Part shown: positions 28,010-37,357 of the stretch, piece after piece
Position numbering within the stretch: the first letter of the stretch is position 1
How the letters are laid out: each line of letters opens with the position of its first letter
Assembly (NCBI GenBank): GCA_025360605.1
Contig: JANYBV010000018.1
Location: 62,001 to 126,000, forward strand
DNA length: 64,000 nt
Reading direction: 5' to 3'
From: Alphaproteobacteria bacterium
Lineage (GTDB): Bacteria; Pseudomonadota; Alphaproteobacteria; Rickettsiales; SXRF01
Position numbers and translations under genes: made by a program
Notes under the pieces: model-generated
Told to the model about the DNA's origin: nothing
The model's database searches: none
Seen by the model: only the letters and a program-made list of their open reading frames with translations

Positions 28010-28039
28010 CCTTTGGTAACCGATTCGAATCGGCAAAGG
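28010..28039. repeat. Interrupted palindrome upstream of acidic orphan gene
   Basis: A perfect 14-base palindrome CCGATTCGAATCGG (28020-28033) is flanked by CCTTTG (28010-28015) and CAAAGG (28034-28039), its complement, with a four-base interruption on the left side. It lies 62 bases before the start of the orphan gene and could be an operator or a recombination site. Confidence 0.7.
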
Positions 28040-28044
28040 ACATT

Positions 28045-28070
28045 CTCTGGAGGACTACAAACTCTGGAGG
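28045..28070 (+). repeat. Direct repeat CTCTGGAGG x2
   Basis: CTCTGGAGG occurs at 28045-28053 and again at 28062-28070, start to start 17 bases, in the leader of the acidic orphan gene. Each copy contains a ribosome-binding-like GGAGG, but no start codon follows at proper distance. Confidence 0.6.
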
Positions 28071-28100
28071 GCCAGATTGCTCGCATGTAGGAGATACATC

Positions 28101-28523
28101 ATGCGTTTGCAGCTGTTTGCGGGGAATTGGGCGGTTGCGGATGTCAAGTCGGCCGAAGACAAATCGGGCCTCCGGCTCGAGACGATCGACGGCAAGCTCA
28201 AGGTCACCAACGTCCGCATGGACTTGGCGATCTCGGGTGGCATCTACGACTGCTACGACCTCGAGGAAGTCGACACGAACGGCGATCTCGCCGACGTGAT
28301 CCCGACGGAAGAGTTCACCCTCGAACCCCGGGATTCGGTCGAGTACGATCTCAGCGGTCACTACCTGCTCCGCTCGTACAACACCGAGGACACCATCGAC
28401 GCCGTGAACAACTCCGATCTCCCCGACGAACTCGTCGATGAGATCGAAAACCACGTCGAGGATGGCAACTTCCCCGCCACCTACCAGGTTAAGGAGGTGA
28501 ACGTCTTCTTTAGCGTCCTTTAA
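28101..28523 (+). CDS. Acidic orphan protein, unknown function
   Basis: 140 aa, no family recognised. By hand count 31 Asp/Glu against 10 Lys/Arg, so the protein is extremely acidic; no signal peptide or membrane segment. The start at 28101 has AGGAG 7 bases upstream. Codon choice differs from the neighbours: CTC, GTC, GAC and ATC dominate, where surrounding genes favour CTG, GTG and GAT, and GC is about 60%. It has its own terminator downstream and a palindrome and direct repeats upstream, so it is a self-contained unit, probably acquired from another genome. Such acidity is seen in DNA-mimic proteins, in phage anti-restriction proteins and in salt-adapted proteins, but nothing here proves any of these. 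The opposite-strand reading (27957-28454) lacks a start site and is a shadow. Confidence 0.75.
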   Translation: MRLQLFAGNWAVADVKSAEDKSGLRLETIDGKLKVTNVRMDLAISGGIYDCYDLEEVDTNGDLADVIPTEEFTLEPRDSVEYDLSGHYLLRSYNTEDTIDAVNNSDLPDELVDEIENHVEDGNFPATYQVKEVNVFFSVL

Positions 28524-28567
28524 GGGATGCTGGGGAAGAAATTAAGCACAACCCGTCAAAAGGTTGG

Positions 28568-28604
28568 AGAAACAGGGCCGCCACAAGCAGCCCTGTTTCT
28601 TTTT
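28568..28604 (+). terminator. Rho-independent terminator after acidic orphan gene
   Basis: AGAAACAGGGC (28568-28578) pairs perfectly with GCCCTGTTTCT (28590-28600) around an 11-base loop, and four further T follow to 28604. It stands 45 bases after the orphan stop codon. Confidence 0.92.
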
Positions 28605-28639
28605 GTACTCGGATCATGCGGTTATTTTTTAGACAGCAC

Positions 28640-29947
28640 TCAGGCCGCTTCGTTTTCCGGCTCAGCGGACGTAGCCGCTGATGCATTAATGGAAGTTGCC
28701 TGTTTAGAGGCGTTCGGTTCCAGCAGCTCTTCATACACATCGAGCGTCTGCTGGCACATGGCATCGAGCGAGAAGCGGCGCGCATTCATCACCGCCTGTT
28801 CGGCCATCCAGTGCATGGTTTCATCATCAATCGACAACGCATAATCAATACATTGCGACAACACATCCACATCCCCTGGTGGAATCAGCCAGCCGGTGGC
28901 ATCATTAATCACCGTTTCCTGTGGGCCGCCATGGTTGGTGGCGATGACAGGCTTGCCCATGGCCTGTGCTTCCAGCACCACGCGGCCAAACGCCTCCGGT
29001 TCCAGTGAGGTGGCCACCACCACCTTGGAAAGCATATAGGCTTCACTGACATAATGGGTGTGGCGGGCAATGCGCACATGGCCTTCAAGTTCTGACTTGG
29101 TGATCAACGCTTCGAGTTCCTGACGGTAAGATTCATGCCCTTTATCGTCACCCAGAATCACGGCGAAGAATTTACGGTGCGGCAGGCGGGCAAGTGCGCG
29201 AAGAAATACGTCCTGACCTTTCCAGCGGGTGATGCGGCCAGGGAAAAGAATGAGCGGAAGTTCATCTGGCAAGCGCCACTGGCGCGTCAGCTCGATCATG
29301 CGCTGCGGCGAATGGGCGAAAGGATTGAACCATTTTAAGTCGACACCGCGGTGGATGACACGCAGGCGCTCGGGGTCAATTTTATAATGTTTGTTAATGT
29401 GGTCGGCGATGAAATGCGAAATAGCGATGACGCGCTCGCCGCGTGCCATGATGCTGTTGTAGCGGCGCTTGAATAATCCTTTGAGGCCGTAGGTTCCGTG
29501 AAAGGTGGTCACGAAGTGGCACTTGGTTTTTTTAGCCGCCATCCATGCGCTCCATGCCGGTGCGCGGGAACGGGCATGAATGATATCGACGTTATATTTT
29601 TTAATGATCTTGGCAAGCTTTCGGCTGTTGCGCCAGATGCGAAAAGGATTTTTGCTGGCCAGAGGCAGGGTAATGTGGGTTGCGCCGCAATGCGCCAGCT
29701 GCGAGGTCATGGTGCCGCCGGAAGAGGCAACCAGCGCCACGCCTTCGGCTTTCATGATAGCGCGGGCAATTTCCACCGTGCCGCGTTCGACACCGCCGCT
29801 ACGGAGTTCTGGCAATACCTGCAAAATAACCGGAGGTTTTTCAGTTGATTTTTCTTTTAGTTTTTCTGGCAGCGTCTCTGACACCGGAGATTTCTCGGGC
29901 GTTGAACCGGCGGGCAGGGTATTTTTTTCTGCTGTTTGCATTTGCAT
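28640..29947 (-). CDS. Glycosyltransferase family 4 protein
   Basis: 435 aa from the chosen start. GT-B fold: the N-terminal domain opens with 'VILQVLPELRSGGVERGTVE', the nucleotide-sugar domain has 'LFPGRITRWKGQDVFLRAL' and the donor-binding 'EPEAFGRVVLEAQAMGKPV' (Glu at both ends of the EX7E motif) followed by 'ATNHGGPQETV'. It resembles enzymes of lipopolysaccharide or exopolysaccharide assembly. A charged Lys/Glu/Pro segment of about 40 residues precedes the domain, and the tail is rich in Ala and Ser. It stands alone, divergent from the hydrolase at 29988. Confidence 0.88.
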   Translation of the reverse strand: MQMQTAEKNTLPAGSTPEKSPVSETLPEKLKEKSTEKPPVILQVLPELRSGGVERGTVEIARAIMKAEGVALVASSGGTMTSQLAHCGATHITLPLASKNPFRIWRNSRKLAKIIKKYNVDIIHARSRAPAWSAWMAAKKTKCHFVTTFHGTYGLKGLFKRRYNSIMARGERVIAISHFIADHINKHYKIDPERLRVIHRGVDLKWFNPFAHSPQRMIELTRQWRLPDELPLILFPGRITRWKGQDVFLRALARLPHRKFFAVILGDDKGHESYRQELEALITKSELEGHVRIARHTHYVSEAYMLSKVVVATSLEPEAFGRVVLEAQAMGKPVIATNHGGPQETVINDATGWLIPPGDVDVLSQCIDYALSIDDETMHWMAEQAVMNARRFSLDAMCQQTLDVYEELLEPNASKQATSINASAATSAEPENEAA

Positions 29948-29987
29948 CTGAGCTATCTTATACACGAAGTATGAAAAGGCTGTAAAC

Positions 29988-30782
29988 ATGAACACACAAA
30001 CCGTCAAGAACGAATCCGATATTTCACCATCTTTTATTCCCCCGTCGTACCAAGAATTTCCGGACGGGCGTCGCATTGCCTACCACCTGACCGAGGGAAG
30101 TCTTCCGGGGGTGGTGTTTTTGGGTGGGTTCAATTCCGACATGAACGGCTCCAAAGCGCTTCATCTTGAAGCAGTCTGCAAAGCAAAGGGGCAGCGTTTC
30201 CTGCGCTTTAATTACACCGGACACGGCAATTCATCGGGGCGTTTTATCGAAGGAACGATTGGCGGATGGAAGCGTGATGCCGTTGATATGCTTGATACAT
30301 TGGCTGCCGGTAAAAACATTCTCGTGGGTTCCAGCATGGGCGGATGGATCATGTTGCTGGCGGCGCTGGAGCGCAAAGAAAACGTATCAGGTTTGCTGGG
30401 TATTGCCAGCGCTCCGGATTTCACAGAAAACCTGCTCTGGGAAACCGCAACGGAAAAGCAAAAAGTGCAATTTTTGGAAGAGGGGGTGATTCAGGTTCCC
30501 AATTGCTATGGTGGCGACCCGTATCCCATTACCTACCAGCTCATTCAGGAAGGGCGTAAACATTTGTTACTGGACGGCGATATACCCCTCGATATGCCGG
30601 TACGCCTGATTCATGGCACGCTGGATGAGGATGTGCCGTTTATGATGTCGCAGCGCCTGATGCAGCGGCTGACCTCCACGGACGTAACCCTTACACTGGT
30701 CAAAAACGCCGGACACCGTTTATCCGAGCCCAGCCAGTTGAATATGATCGCTAACCTGTTATTTTCTTTACAAAATAGTTAA
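29988..30782 (+). CDS. Alpha/beta hydrolase, ABHD10/palmitoyl-thioesterase-like
   Basis: 264 aa. Nucleophile elbow 'ILVGSSMGGWIMLLAAL' (Ser at about residue 108), oxyanion region 'GVVFLGGFNSDMNGSKA', 'FNYTGHGNSSG', acid 'HGTLDEDVP' and catalytic His 'NAGHRLSEPSQL' are all in place. The pattern is close to the mitochondrial ABHD10 thioesterase group. No signal peptide, so cytoplasmic. Substrate unknown, probably an acyl thioester or ester. Confidence 0.85.
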   Translation: MNTQTVKNESDISPSFIPPSYQEFPDGRRIAYHLTEGSLPGVVFLGGFNSDMNGSKALHLEAVCKAKGQRFLRFNYTGHGNSSGRFIEGTIGGWKRDAVDMLDTLAAGKNILVGSSMGGWIMLLAALERKENVSGLLGIASAPDFTENLLWETATEKQKVQFLEEGVIQVPNCYGGDPYPITYQLIQEGRKHLLLDGDIPLDMPVRLIHGTLDEDVPFMMSQRLMQRLTSTDVTLTLVKNAGHRLSEPSQLNMIANLLFSLQNS

Positions 30783-30832
30783 TTTATGTTAAGGCTGCTG
30801 TCTTAATAATAAAAAAATAGCAGGAGTTACCC

Positions 30833-31210
30833 ATGGTCGAAAACCGAAACGGAGAAGCGCCCCCGCAATCCCGCCGCACTCAGGCGGGCAATAGAACCAG
30901 AGGGTACGGTGAGGGCAATGTTGCCATTCAGGCATGGATGCAAAAATTGAAATGGGAACAGCATGATGGCTATTATTCCGCTGACATTCCTGATAATTTT
31001 GTTGACCGCATCCATAAGTTCTTTGAAACCAAAGGCAAAGAGCTTCGCAATGATGGTGTTGAATTCGCCGATATTGAAAAAGACGGAAGCCGGATTGTTA
31101 CAACCGACAGGGAAGACGTTGGCAGCCGCACGAAATTCCAGCATGAAATACGCCTCAGTGATGACGATATGAAAGCGCTTGATATCAATCCGGCCAGACG
31201 TGAGCGCTAA
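30833..31210 (+). CDS. Hypothetical hydrophilic protein
   Basis: 125 aa, charged, without signal peptide or membrane segment; I recognise no family. The first 35 residues are basic and likely disordered ('RRTQAGNRTRGYGEGN'), followed by a compact part with 'LKWEQHDGYYSADIPDNF' and 'FADIEKDGSRIVTTDRED'. A purine-rich AGCAGGAG stands 8 bases before the ATG. It lies alone between the hydrolase and serC. Confidence 0.7.
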   Translation: MVENRNGEAPPQSRRTQAGNRTRGYGEGNVAIQAWMQKLKWEQHDGYYSADIPDNFVDRIHKFFETKGKELRNDGVEFADIEKDGSRIVTTDREDVGSRTKFQHEIRLSDDDMKALDINPARRER

Positions 31211-31289
31211 TTATTACTGCAAAAATTCTTTGCTTTTATCGCTTTGATTAGCTAATCCTAGCCTTTATTTTTTTGAAACAGGACAACAC

Positions 31290-32453
31290 ATGAAACCTAC
31301 TGCAAAGCCTAAGAACCCTTGTTTTTCCTCTGGCCCTTGCGCAAAGCGCCCGGGCTGGGCATTAGATAATCTTAAAGATGCCGCAGTAGGCCGCTCCCAC
31401 CGCGCTAAAATTGGCAAAACCAAACTGGCGGAAGTCATCGACCGGAGCAAAAAAATCCTCGGCATCCCAGACAATTATCTGGTGGGTATTGTGCCAGCTT
31501 CCGACACCGGTGCTATTGAAATGGCCATGTGGTCGCTCTTGGGCGCGCGCGGCGTTGATGTATTGGCGTGGGAAAGCTTCGGTTCCGGCTGGGGTGGCGA
31601 TTGCAAAAACCAGCTCAAGCTCACCGACCTGAATGTCATTAAGGCCGATTACGGCAAAATCCCTGACCTGTCGAAAGTCAGCTGGGACCGCGACGTGGTG
31701 TTTACATGGAACGGCACCACTTCCGGTGTGCGCGTACCAAACGGTGACTGGATTAAAGCGGACCGCAAGGGTCTTGCCATCTGCGACGCTACCTCTGCCG
31801 TGTTCGCTATGAACATGCCGTGGGACAAGCTGGACGTGGTTACATGGTCGTGGCAGAAAGTACTCGGCGGTGAAGCCGCACACGGTATGATCGTGCTGTC
31901 GCCACGCGCTGTTGAGCGTTTAACCACCTATACTCCGGCATGGCCGCTACCTAAAATTTTCCAGATGACCAAAGGCGGCAAACTGATCGAAGGTATTTTT
32001 AAAGGCGAAACCATCAACACCCCGTCGATGATTGCGGTGGAAGATGCGATTGACGGCCTGAAATGGAGCGAATCCGTAGGTGGTATCGCCGGACTGGTCA
32101 AACGTTCGGAAGGCAACCTGAAAGCCATCGAAGAATGGGTAGCAAAATCCAACTGGGCGGCTTTCCTTGCGGAAGACGCAAAGATCCGTTCCTGCACATC
32201 TATATGCCTGAAAATTACCGACCCGTGGTTCACGGCATTAGCGCCGGATGCACAGGCAGAAGCAGCGAAGAAAATCGCAAGCCTTCTCGAAAAAGAAAAT
32301 GTTGCCTATGATATCGGTGCCTACCGCGATGCACCTCCGGGACTTCGTATCTGGGGTGGTGCCACCGTGGAAACCAGCGATATCACAGCACTGTTCCCAT
32401 GGCTCGACTGGGCATGGGGTGAGGTTAAAAACTCAGCAGCAAAGGCAGCATAA
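31290..32453 (+). CDS. serC: Phosphoserine aminotransferase
   Basis: Makes 3-phosphoserine from phosphohydroxypyruvate and glutamate (PLP enzyme). 387 aa of the alphaproteobacterial/archaeal-type SerC: '[19 protein letters not shown]', '[18 protein letters not shown]', '[19 protein letters not shown]' and the PLP-lysine region '[15 protein letters not shown]'. serA follows 53 bases later with a strong ribosome binding site, so the pair is a serine operon. Confidence 0.96.
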   Translation: MKPTAKPKNPCFSSGPCAKRPGWALDNLKDAAVGRSHRAKIGKTKLAEVIDRSKKILGIPDNYLVGIVPASDTGAIEMAMWSLLGARGVDVLAWESFGSGWGGDCKNQLKLTDLNVIKADYGKIPDLSKVSWDRDVVFTWNGTTSGVRVPNGDWIKADRKGLAICDATSAVFAMNMPWDKLDVVTWSWQKVLGGEAAHGMIVLSPRAVERLTTYTPAWPLPKIFQMTKGGKLIEGIFKGETINTPSMIAVEDAIDGLKWSESVGGIAGLVKRSEGNLKAIEEWVAKSNWAAFLAEDAKIRSCTSICLKITDPWFTALAPDAQAEAAKKIASLLEKENVAYDIGAYRDAPPGLRIWGGATVETSDITALFPWLDWAWGEVKNSAAKAA

Positions 32454-32506
32454 ATTCAGTCGTTTTTTATCAACCATTTTCCCCAATAAAAAGTAAGGAG
32501 AATACC

Positions 32507-34087
32507 ATGTCTAAACCTAAAGTTCTTATCGCCGACAAACTATCCTCACAAGCCATCGACGTATTCAAGCAAAAAGGTGTCGAAGCCGATGTCAAAACCG
32601 GACTGACTCCTGAAGAATTGCTCAAGATTATCGGCGATTATGACGGCCTCGCCGTGCGCTCCGCCACCAAGGCGATTGCCGCTGTACTCGAGGCAGGCAA
32701 AAAACTCAAAGTAGTGGGCCGCGCCGGTATCGGGGTGGATAACGTGGATATTCCTGCGGCCACCGCATGCGGTATCGTGGTGATGAACACCCCGTTCGGT
32801 AACTCGGTGACCACCGCAGAACATTCCATTACCCTCATGATGTCGCTGGCACGCCAAATTCCTCAGGCGAATGCGTCGACCCATGCTGGTAAATGGGAAA
32901 AGAACGGTTTCATGGGCGTTGAGCTGGCGGGTAAAACCCTCGGCCTTATCGGTTGTGGCAACATCGGTTCTATCGTGGCTGACCGCGCTCAGGGTCTGAA
33001 AATGAAAGTCATCGTGTCGGATCCGTTCCTCACCAAAGAACGTGCCGAACAGATTCATGTGGAAAAAGTTGAGCTGGAAGATTTGCTCAAGCGTTCCGAT
33101 TTTATCTCGCTGCATACACCACTCACCGATTCGACCCGCAATATTCTGAACAAGGACTCGCTGGCAAAATGTAAAAAAGGCGTGCGCATCATCAACTGTG
33201 CGCGTGGCGGTCTGGTCAACGAAGCCGATATCAAAGTGGCTATTGAATCGGGTCAGGTTGCAGGTGCAGCCTTCGACGTGTTTGCAGAAGAACCGGCAAA
33301 AACCAACATCCTGTTTGGCATGCCGCAGGTGATCTGCACCCCGCACTTGGGTGCATCTACCACCGAAGCGCAGGAAAATGTTGCTGTTCAGGTGGCTGAA
33401 CAGATGGCAGATTACCTGATGACGGGTGCTATCACCAACGCGCTGAACATTCCGTCCATGTCGGCGGAAGATGCTGCGAAGCTGAAGCCATATCTGTTGC
33501 TGGCTGACCAACTCGGCAGCTTTGCCGGACAATTGACCGAAACCGGCCTGAAATCGGTGAAGATCGATTATGAAGGCAAGGTAGGCCATCTCAACACCAA
33601 GCCGCTGACCGCCGTTGCTCTCAAAGGCCTGCTGGCACCGCTGGTTGAAGGCGCAAACATGGTAAATGCTCCGGTGATTGCGAAAGAACGTGGCATCAAT
33701 GTCAGCACCACCTCGCACGAACGCGCGGGCGATTACAACACGCTGGTGCGTATCACGGTGGTCACCGAAAAACGTACCCGCACGGTGGCAGGCACGTTGT
33801 TTGCCGACAAGCCACGCATCGTTGAAGTCAACGGTGTGAAGCTGGAAGCCGGTCTTGGCAAGCATACGCTGTATGTGAACAATGACGACAAACCAGGGTT
33901 CATCGGTGCCCTCGGCAGCGTGCTTGGTAAAGCCAAAATCAACATTGCCTATTTCCATCTGGGCCGCAATGAAGCCGGTGGCGACGCAGTGTCGCTGGTG
34001 GAAGTGGACCAGCCGGTATCGGCGGATGTTCTGGCAGAAATCGCCGCGCTTCCAAGTGTGAAACAAGTGAAGCTATTGCAGTTTTAA
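32507..34087 (+). CDS. serA: D-3-phosphoglycerate dehydrogenase
   Basis: First step of serine synthesis. 526 aa, long form: substrate and NAD domains ('LGLIGCGNIGSIVADRAQG' at about 147, 'NCARGGLVNEADI', 'CTPHLGASTTEAQENVA' with the catalytic His), then an intervening domain and a C-terminal ACT domain ('DDKPGFIGALGSVLGKAKIN'), which often binds serine. AAGGAG lies 8 bases before the start. Its stop overlaps the start of the glutathione transferase gene by 1 base. Confidence 0.97.
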   Translation: MSKPKVLIADKLSSQAIDVFKQKGVEADVKTGLTPEELLKIIGDYDGLAVRSATKAIAAVLEAGKKLKVVGRAGIGVDNVDIPAATACGIVVMNTPFGNSVTTAEHSITLMMSLARQIPQANASTHAGKWEKNGFMGVELAGKTLGLIGCGNIGSIVADRAQGLKMKVIVSDPFLTKERAEQIHVEKVELEDLLKRSDFISLHTPLTDSTRNILNKDSLAKCKKGVRIINCARGGLVNEADIKVAIESGQVAGAAFDVFAEEPAKTNILFGMPQVICTPHLGASTTEAQENVAVQVAEQMADYLMTGAITNALNIPSMSAEDAAKLKPYLLLADQLGSFAGQLTETGLKSVKIDYEGKVGHLNTKPLTAVALKGLLAPLVEGANMVNAPVIAKERGINVSTTSHERAGDYNTLVRITVVTEKRTRTVAGTLFADKPRIVEVNGVKLEAGLGKHTLYVNNDDKPGFIGALGSVLGKAKINIAYFHLGRNEAGGDAVSLVEVDQPVSADVLAEIAALPSVKQVKLLQF

Positions 34088-34689
34088 TGCAGCTGTTTTT
34101 CGCCCCATTCTCGCCCTATGCCCGCAAATGTCGGGTTATGGTTATTGAAAAAGGGTTAGAAAAACGTGTTGAATTAGTGAATGTCGCGCCGATGGAGAAT
34201 CCTCCGGAATTGTTGGAGGTGAATCCATTGGCGAGCGTTCCTGCATTGCTTCTCGATAATGGCAAAGCACTGTGTGAAAGCCCTGTCATCTGCGAATATC
34301 TCGACACACTCTCGGACAAGCCTTCTTTATTTCCCGCTTTTAATTCGTCTAAACGTTTTGAAGTCCTTGGCGCCGCCGCGCTGGCGGACGGGGTGATGGA
34401 TGCGGCGGTATCGTGCGTGCTGGAAAGCCGCAAGCCTGATGATAAACGCTCGCCGGAATGGATTGCCCGCAAGGAAAATGCCATTAGGCGAAGCATCAAA
34501 ACGATTGCCAGACTTCCGCTGGATGCCAAAGCACCGCTGGACATTGCAACCATCGGTATTGTGATTGCGCTGGATTACATTGGTTTCCGTCTGCCGCATC
34601 TGGCGTGGCGGAGCGAACATGCTGCCCTTGCGGCATGGTTGGACGAGATATCCCAACGTCCGTCACTGGCCGACACAGCGCCACGCTGA
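34087..34689 (+). CDS. Glutathione S-transferase family protein
   Basis: 200 aa. N-terminal thioredoxin-like domain with 'FFAPFSPYARKCRVMVIEKG' (Ser/Cys near residue 10 as activating residue) and the glutathione-binding 'CESPVICEYLDTLSDKP'; the helical C-terminal domain ends at 'WLDEISQRPSL'. Translationally coupled to serA by a TAATG overlap. Substrate unknown. Confidence 0.9.
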   Translation: MQLFFAPFSPYARKCRVMVIEKGLEKRVELVNVAPMENPPELLEVNPLASVPALLLDNGKALCESPVICEYLDTLSDKPSLFPAFNSSKRFEVLGAAALADGVMDAAVSCVLESRKPDDKRSPEWIARKENAIRRSIKTIARLPLDAKAPLDIATIGIVIALDYIGFRLPHLAWRSEHAALAAWLDEISQRPSLADTAPR

Positions 34690-34691
34690 GT

Positions 34692-34961
34692 ATGCAGACC
34701 ATTATATTTTCCGGACATAAACAAAAAATCGCAGAATTTTCCGCCGAAACATTGAACTTTGTTCAGCAAGATGACGGCCTGCTTCTCACCGCCGAAGGCG
34801 AGATGCTGTTTCAGGATACGCCTTCGGTGGAAAATATGCTCAATACCAGCTCACCTGTTCATGTCACTATTGCCAAAGACGGTAATACTGTGATTGACCA
34901 GCCGTTTCAGGTGACATTTTTTACATTGGAGCCAGAAGCATTGGCTGTGCTTTTGAGCTGA
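34692..34961 (+). CDS. Small hypothetical protein in serA operon
   Basis: 89 aa; begins 2 bases after the glutathione transferase stop (ATG at 34692) and so is probably the last gene of serC-serA-gst. Beta-rich, with 'MQTIIFSGHKQKIAEFSAET' at the start and 'PVHVTIAKDGNTVIDQPFQV' later; no signal peptide. I recognise no family. Confidence 0.7.
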   Translation: MQTIIFSGHKQKIAEFSAETLNFVQQDDGLLLTAEGEMLFQDTPSVENMLNTSSPVHVTIAKDGNTVIDQPFQVTFFTLEPEALAVLLS

Positions 34962-34975
34962 TTGACAGGGGTGGG

Positions 34976-36601
34976 ATGCACACGCAGTTAAATAGCTGTA
35001 ACGATCAATCATCGAAGCAATCCTATGCAGCGCTGGCTGTTTTGGCGCTTGGTTATTTTGTCCTGCGTTCCTTCTTTTTTGACTACTTTCTCCTATGGGA
35101 CAATCGTGCTTATTACGACAATATCATCAATGCGCAGGCGCTGCCGTTCGATATTTTATATTACAGTACCAGCAATCACAACTCTCAGGCATGGAACCTG
35201 CTGGCGGGCATATCCAATTATTTTTTCCATCACAATTATTACGTTTATAATGCTTGGATTGCCCTGCTTTGCACTATAGGGGTGGTGACGTTTTATTTTG
35301 TTGTAGAGGAACTGACTGCCCACTCACTCGGGCTGTGCGCGCGGCTATTGGTAACGGCGATATTTGCTTTTCATCCTTCGCTTTTATCCAACGAAATTCA
35401 GGCCAGCGCTGATACGGGGCTGATGCTGTTCTGGGTCTGGTTTTTACTGGCGTTGCTAAAGGAAAAAATTGTTATTGCGACGGTGACGGGTATTCTTCTG
35501 GTGTTTTCCAAAGAGCCGGCGCTCATTCATTTGTGCATTGTGTTTATATTTTGCGCATTGCGCCAGCCGCATGATTTCCGGCTGCTATGGATGAAACGTT
35601 TTAGTAAGGTGGTGTGGATTCCACTGGCCTTCTACGGTGCTTTTTTAGGCTATAAACTGTATCGCGGACATTACCTTTTTTTTAAGGGATTTTTGCAGGA
35701 GCATACGGACTGGTCTCTTAAGATACTCCCTGACTATAGCCTCATCACCTTTACGATGATGGCTCTGGTGCTCAACTTTAACTGGGTGCTGACCTTGCTT
35801 GCGGTGGCGTTTACGGCCCTGCGGAAGCGGATTGGCGACACCGGTGACTATGCCATTTGCAGGCGGCAGGCGGGTGCGATGCTATGGCTTTTGCTGGCCA
35901 CGCTGGTGATGGTGCTGGCTGTGCGCCATTATTCGAATGTCCGGTACCTTCTTCCTATATTTCCTGTCATGATACTATATGTCGCACATCTGCTGCCCGT
36001 TATTACGCGCCCCAATGCCCGCATTGGCGTGTTGGTAGCGCTGTTGGCGTTGTTCGGCTGGCAGGATTTCCGTTCGGTTGACCCTGTTAGCAATATGGTA
36101 TTTTGCACGACACCATTTGGCAGCCACCGCGTGCTTTCCATTCCATCCTTTGGTAAAATTTGTACGGTGGGCGAGATGGTGCCAAGGCTTCTTGCCGACC
36201 GTTTGGTCTACAACCTTGAATTCACGCATGTTGCCAACCTGCTTGGGACGGCGATAAGGGATATTAATCCGGATAGTACTACCTCGTTTATGTTAGAGGA
36301 CGACTATAATTTTCTATTACTGTTCTGGCTGGATGAAGAAGGGCATTTTACCACCACCGATTCCAAAAAAGTTCCGCGCATTTATGCCACCAGCGCACTA
36401 CGCAAATGGAACCAGTTGGATTCACCCCCTGACACGTTGTATTATTTCAGGCTTCCGACAGAGCCCAATAATCCTAACGTCGCAGACTTCCTTGCGCGTT
36501 ACAGCACATTCACTGAAAAAACATATAACGATGATGGGTACGAACTAACCGTGGTGACGTATGAACACAAAAATAGCGGTGAGTGGTGTGATGCCCGCTA
36601 A
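34976..36601 (+). CDS. Polytopic membrane protein, GT-C glycosyltransferase-like
   Basis: 541 aa. About ten membrane segments follow a short polar N-terminus. The first loop carries 'YFLLWDNRAYYDNIINAQAL', with the acidic residues placed as in GT-C glycosyltransferases, and a soluble C-terminal domain of about 160 residues follows the last membrane segment. No clear family; it resembles the gene at 12296 in layout but not in sequence. It starts 14 bases after the small gene of the serA operon. Donor and acceptor unknown. Confidence 0.65.
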   Translation: MHTQLNSCNDQSSKQSYAALAVLALGYFVLRSFFFDYFLLWDNRAYYDNIINAQALPFDILYYSTSNHNSQAWNLLAGISNYFFHHNYYVYNAWIALLCTIGVVTFYFVVEELTAHSLGLCARLLVTAIFAFHPSLLSNEIQASADTGLMLFWVWFLLALLKEKIVIATVTGILLVFSKEPALIHLCIVFIFCALRQPHDFRLLWMKRFSKVVWIPLAFYGAFLGYKLYRGHYLFFKGFLQEHTDWSLKILPDYSLITFTMMALVLNFNWVLTLLAVAFTALRKRIGDTGDYAICRRQAGAMLWLLLATLVMVLAVRHYSNVRYLLPIFPVMILYVAHLLPVITRPNARIGVLVALLALFGWQDFRSVDPVSNMVFCTTPFGSHRVLSIPSFGKICTVGEMVPRLLADRLVYNLEFTHVANLLGTAIRDINPDSTTSFMLEDDYNFLLLFWLDEEGHFTTTDSKKVPRIYATSALRKWNQLDSPPDTLYYFRLPTEPNNPNVADFLARYSTFTEKTYNDDGYELTVVTYEHKNSGEWCDAR

Positions 36602-36606
36602 AGTCG

Positions 36607-37335
36607 TTATTCCATGTATTGGCCGCCGTTGATCGAGAGCGTTTCGCCGGTGATGAACGAAGCCTGATCTTCGGCAAGGAACAATACCGCGCGTGCCACT
36701 TCTTCCGGTTCGCCGAGGCGGCCGACAGGAATACCGGCAACAATGATTTTCATCACGTCTTCCTTAATCGCCTTGACCATATCAGTGGCGATATAGCCTG
36801 GTGCGATGGTGTTCACGGTGATGCCGCGTGAAGCGGTTTCACGGGCGAGGGCTTTGGTGAAACCAAAGATACCCGCTTTAGCAGCGGAGTAGTTGGTCTG
36901 GCCGAACTGGCCGAGCTGGCCGTTCATGGAGCTGATATTGATGATGCGGCCGAACTTGTTGTCGCGCATGCTGTCCAGCACCGCACGTGACATGTTGAAC
37001 ACCGAGGTGAGGTTGGTATCCACCACCATGTTCCAGCTTTCTGGCGTCATCTTGTGCATAGCGCCATCGCGGGTGATGCCGGCGTTGTTGACGAGAATAT
37101 CAACGGGGCCGCCGAGGTCGGTTGATACCATTTTTACGCCCTGCTGGCAGGCTTCGAAATCGCTGATGTCCCATTTGTAGGTGGCGATGCCGGTGACTTT
37201 GGCGAATTCTTTGGCGGCTACGTCGTTGCTGGCGTAGTTGGCGGCAACTTTATAGCCTGCGTTTTTAAGTGACAGCGAGATAGCGGCGCCAATGCCGCGT
37301 GTGCCACCGGTTACTAATGCAATACGTTGTGTCAT
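36607..37335 (-). CDS. phaB: Acetoacetyl-CoA reductase PhaB
   Basis: Short-chain dehydrogenase that reduces acetoacetyl-CoA to (R)-3-hydroxybutyryl-CoA with NADPH. 242 aa: 'ALVTGGTRGIGAAISLSL', 'NNAGITRDGAMHKM', 'ISSMNGQLGQFGQTNYSAAK' with catalytic Ser-Tyr-Lys, and 'APGYIATDMV'. It follows phaA by 22 bases, so both feed polyhydroxybutyrate synthesis; the polymerase phaC is not in the window. Confidence 0.94.
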   Translation of the reverse strand: MTQRIALVTGGTRGIGAAISLSLKNAGYKVAANYASNDVAAKEFAKVTGIATYKWDISDFEACQQGVKMVSTDLGGPVDILVNNAGITRDGAMHKMTPESWNMVVDTNLTSVFNMSRAVLDSMRDNKFGRIINISSMNGQLGQFGQTNYSAAKAGIFGFTKALARETASRGITVNTIAPGYIATDMVKAIKEDVMKIIVAGIPVGRLGEPEEVARAVLFLAEDQASFITGETLSINGGQYME

Positions 37336-37357
37336 TGATATTCTCCTGATTTTTTAA

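Noticed and set aside
28010-28039. TTCGAATC-type sequence resembling a tRNA T-arm
   Set aside because: The palindrome gives a symmetric stem without a seven-base T loop, and no acceptor, D or anticodon arm is nearby.
27957-28454. 165-codon reading on the minus strand opposite the acidic orphan gene
   Set aside because: No ribosome binding site, and the plus-strand frame has the site, leader and terminator; the high GC of the segment keeps the opposite strand open.
32546-34066. 506-codon antisense frame opposite serA
   Set aside because: It mirrors the codon pattern of a clear serA and resembles no protein; a shadow of the real gene.
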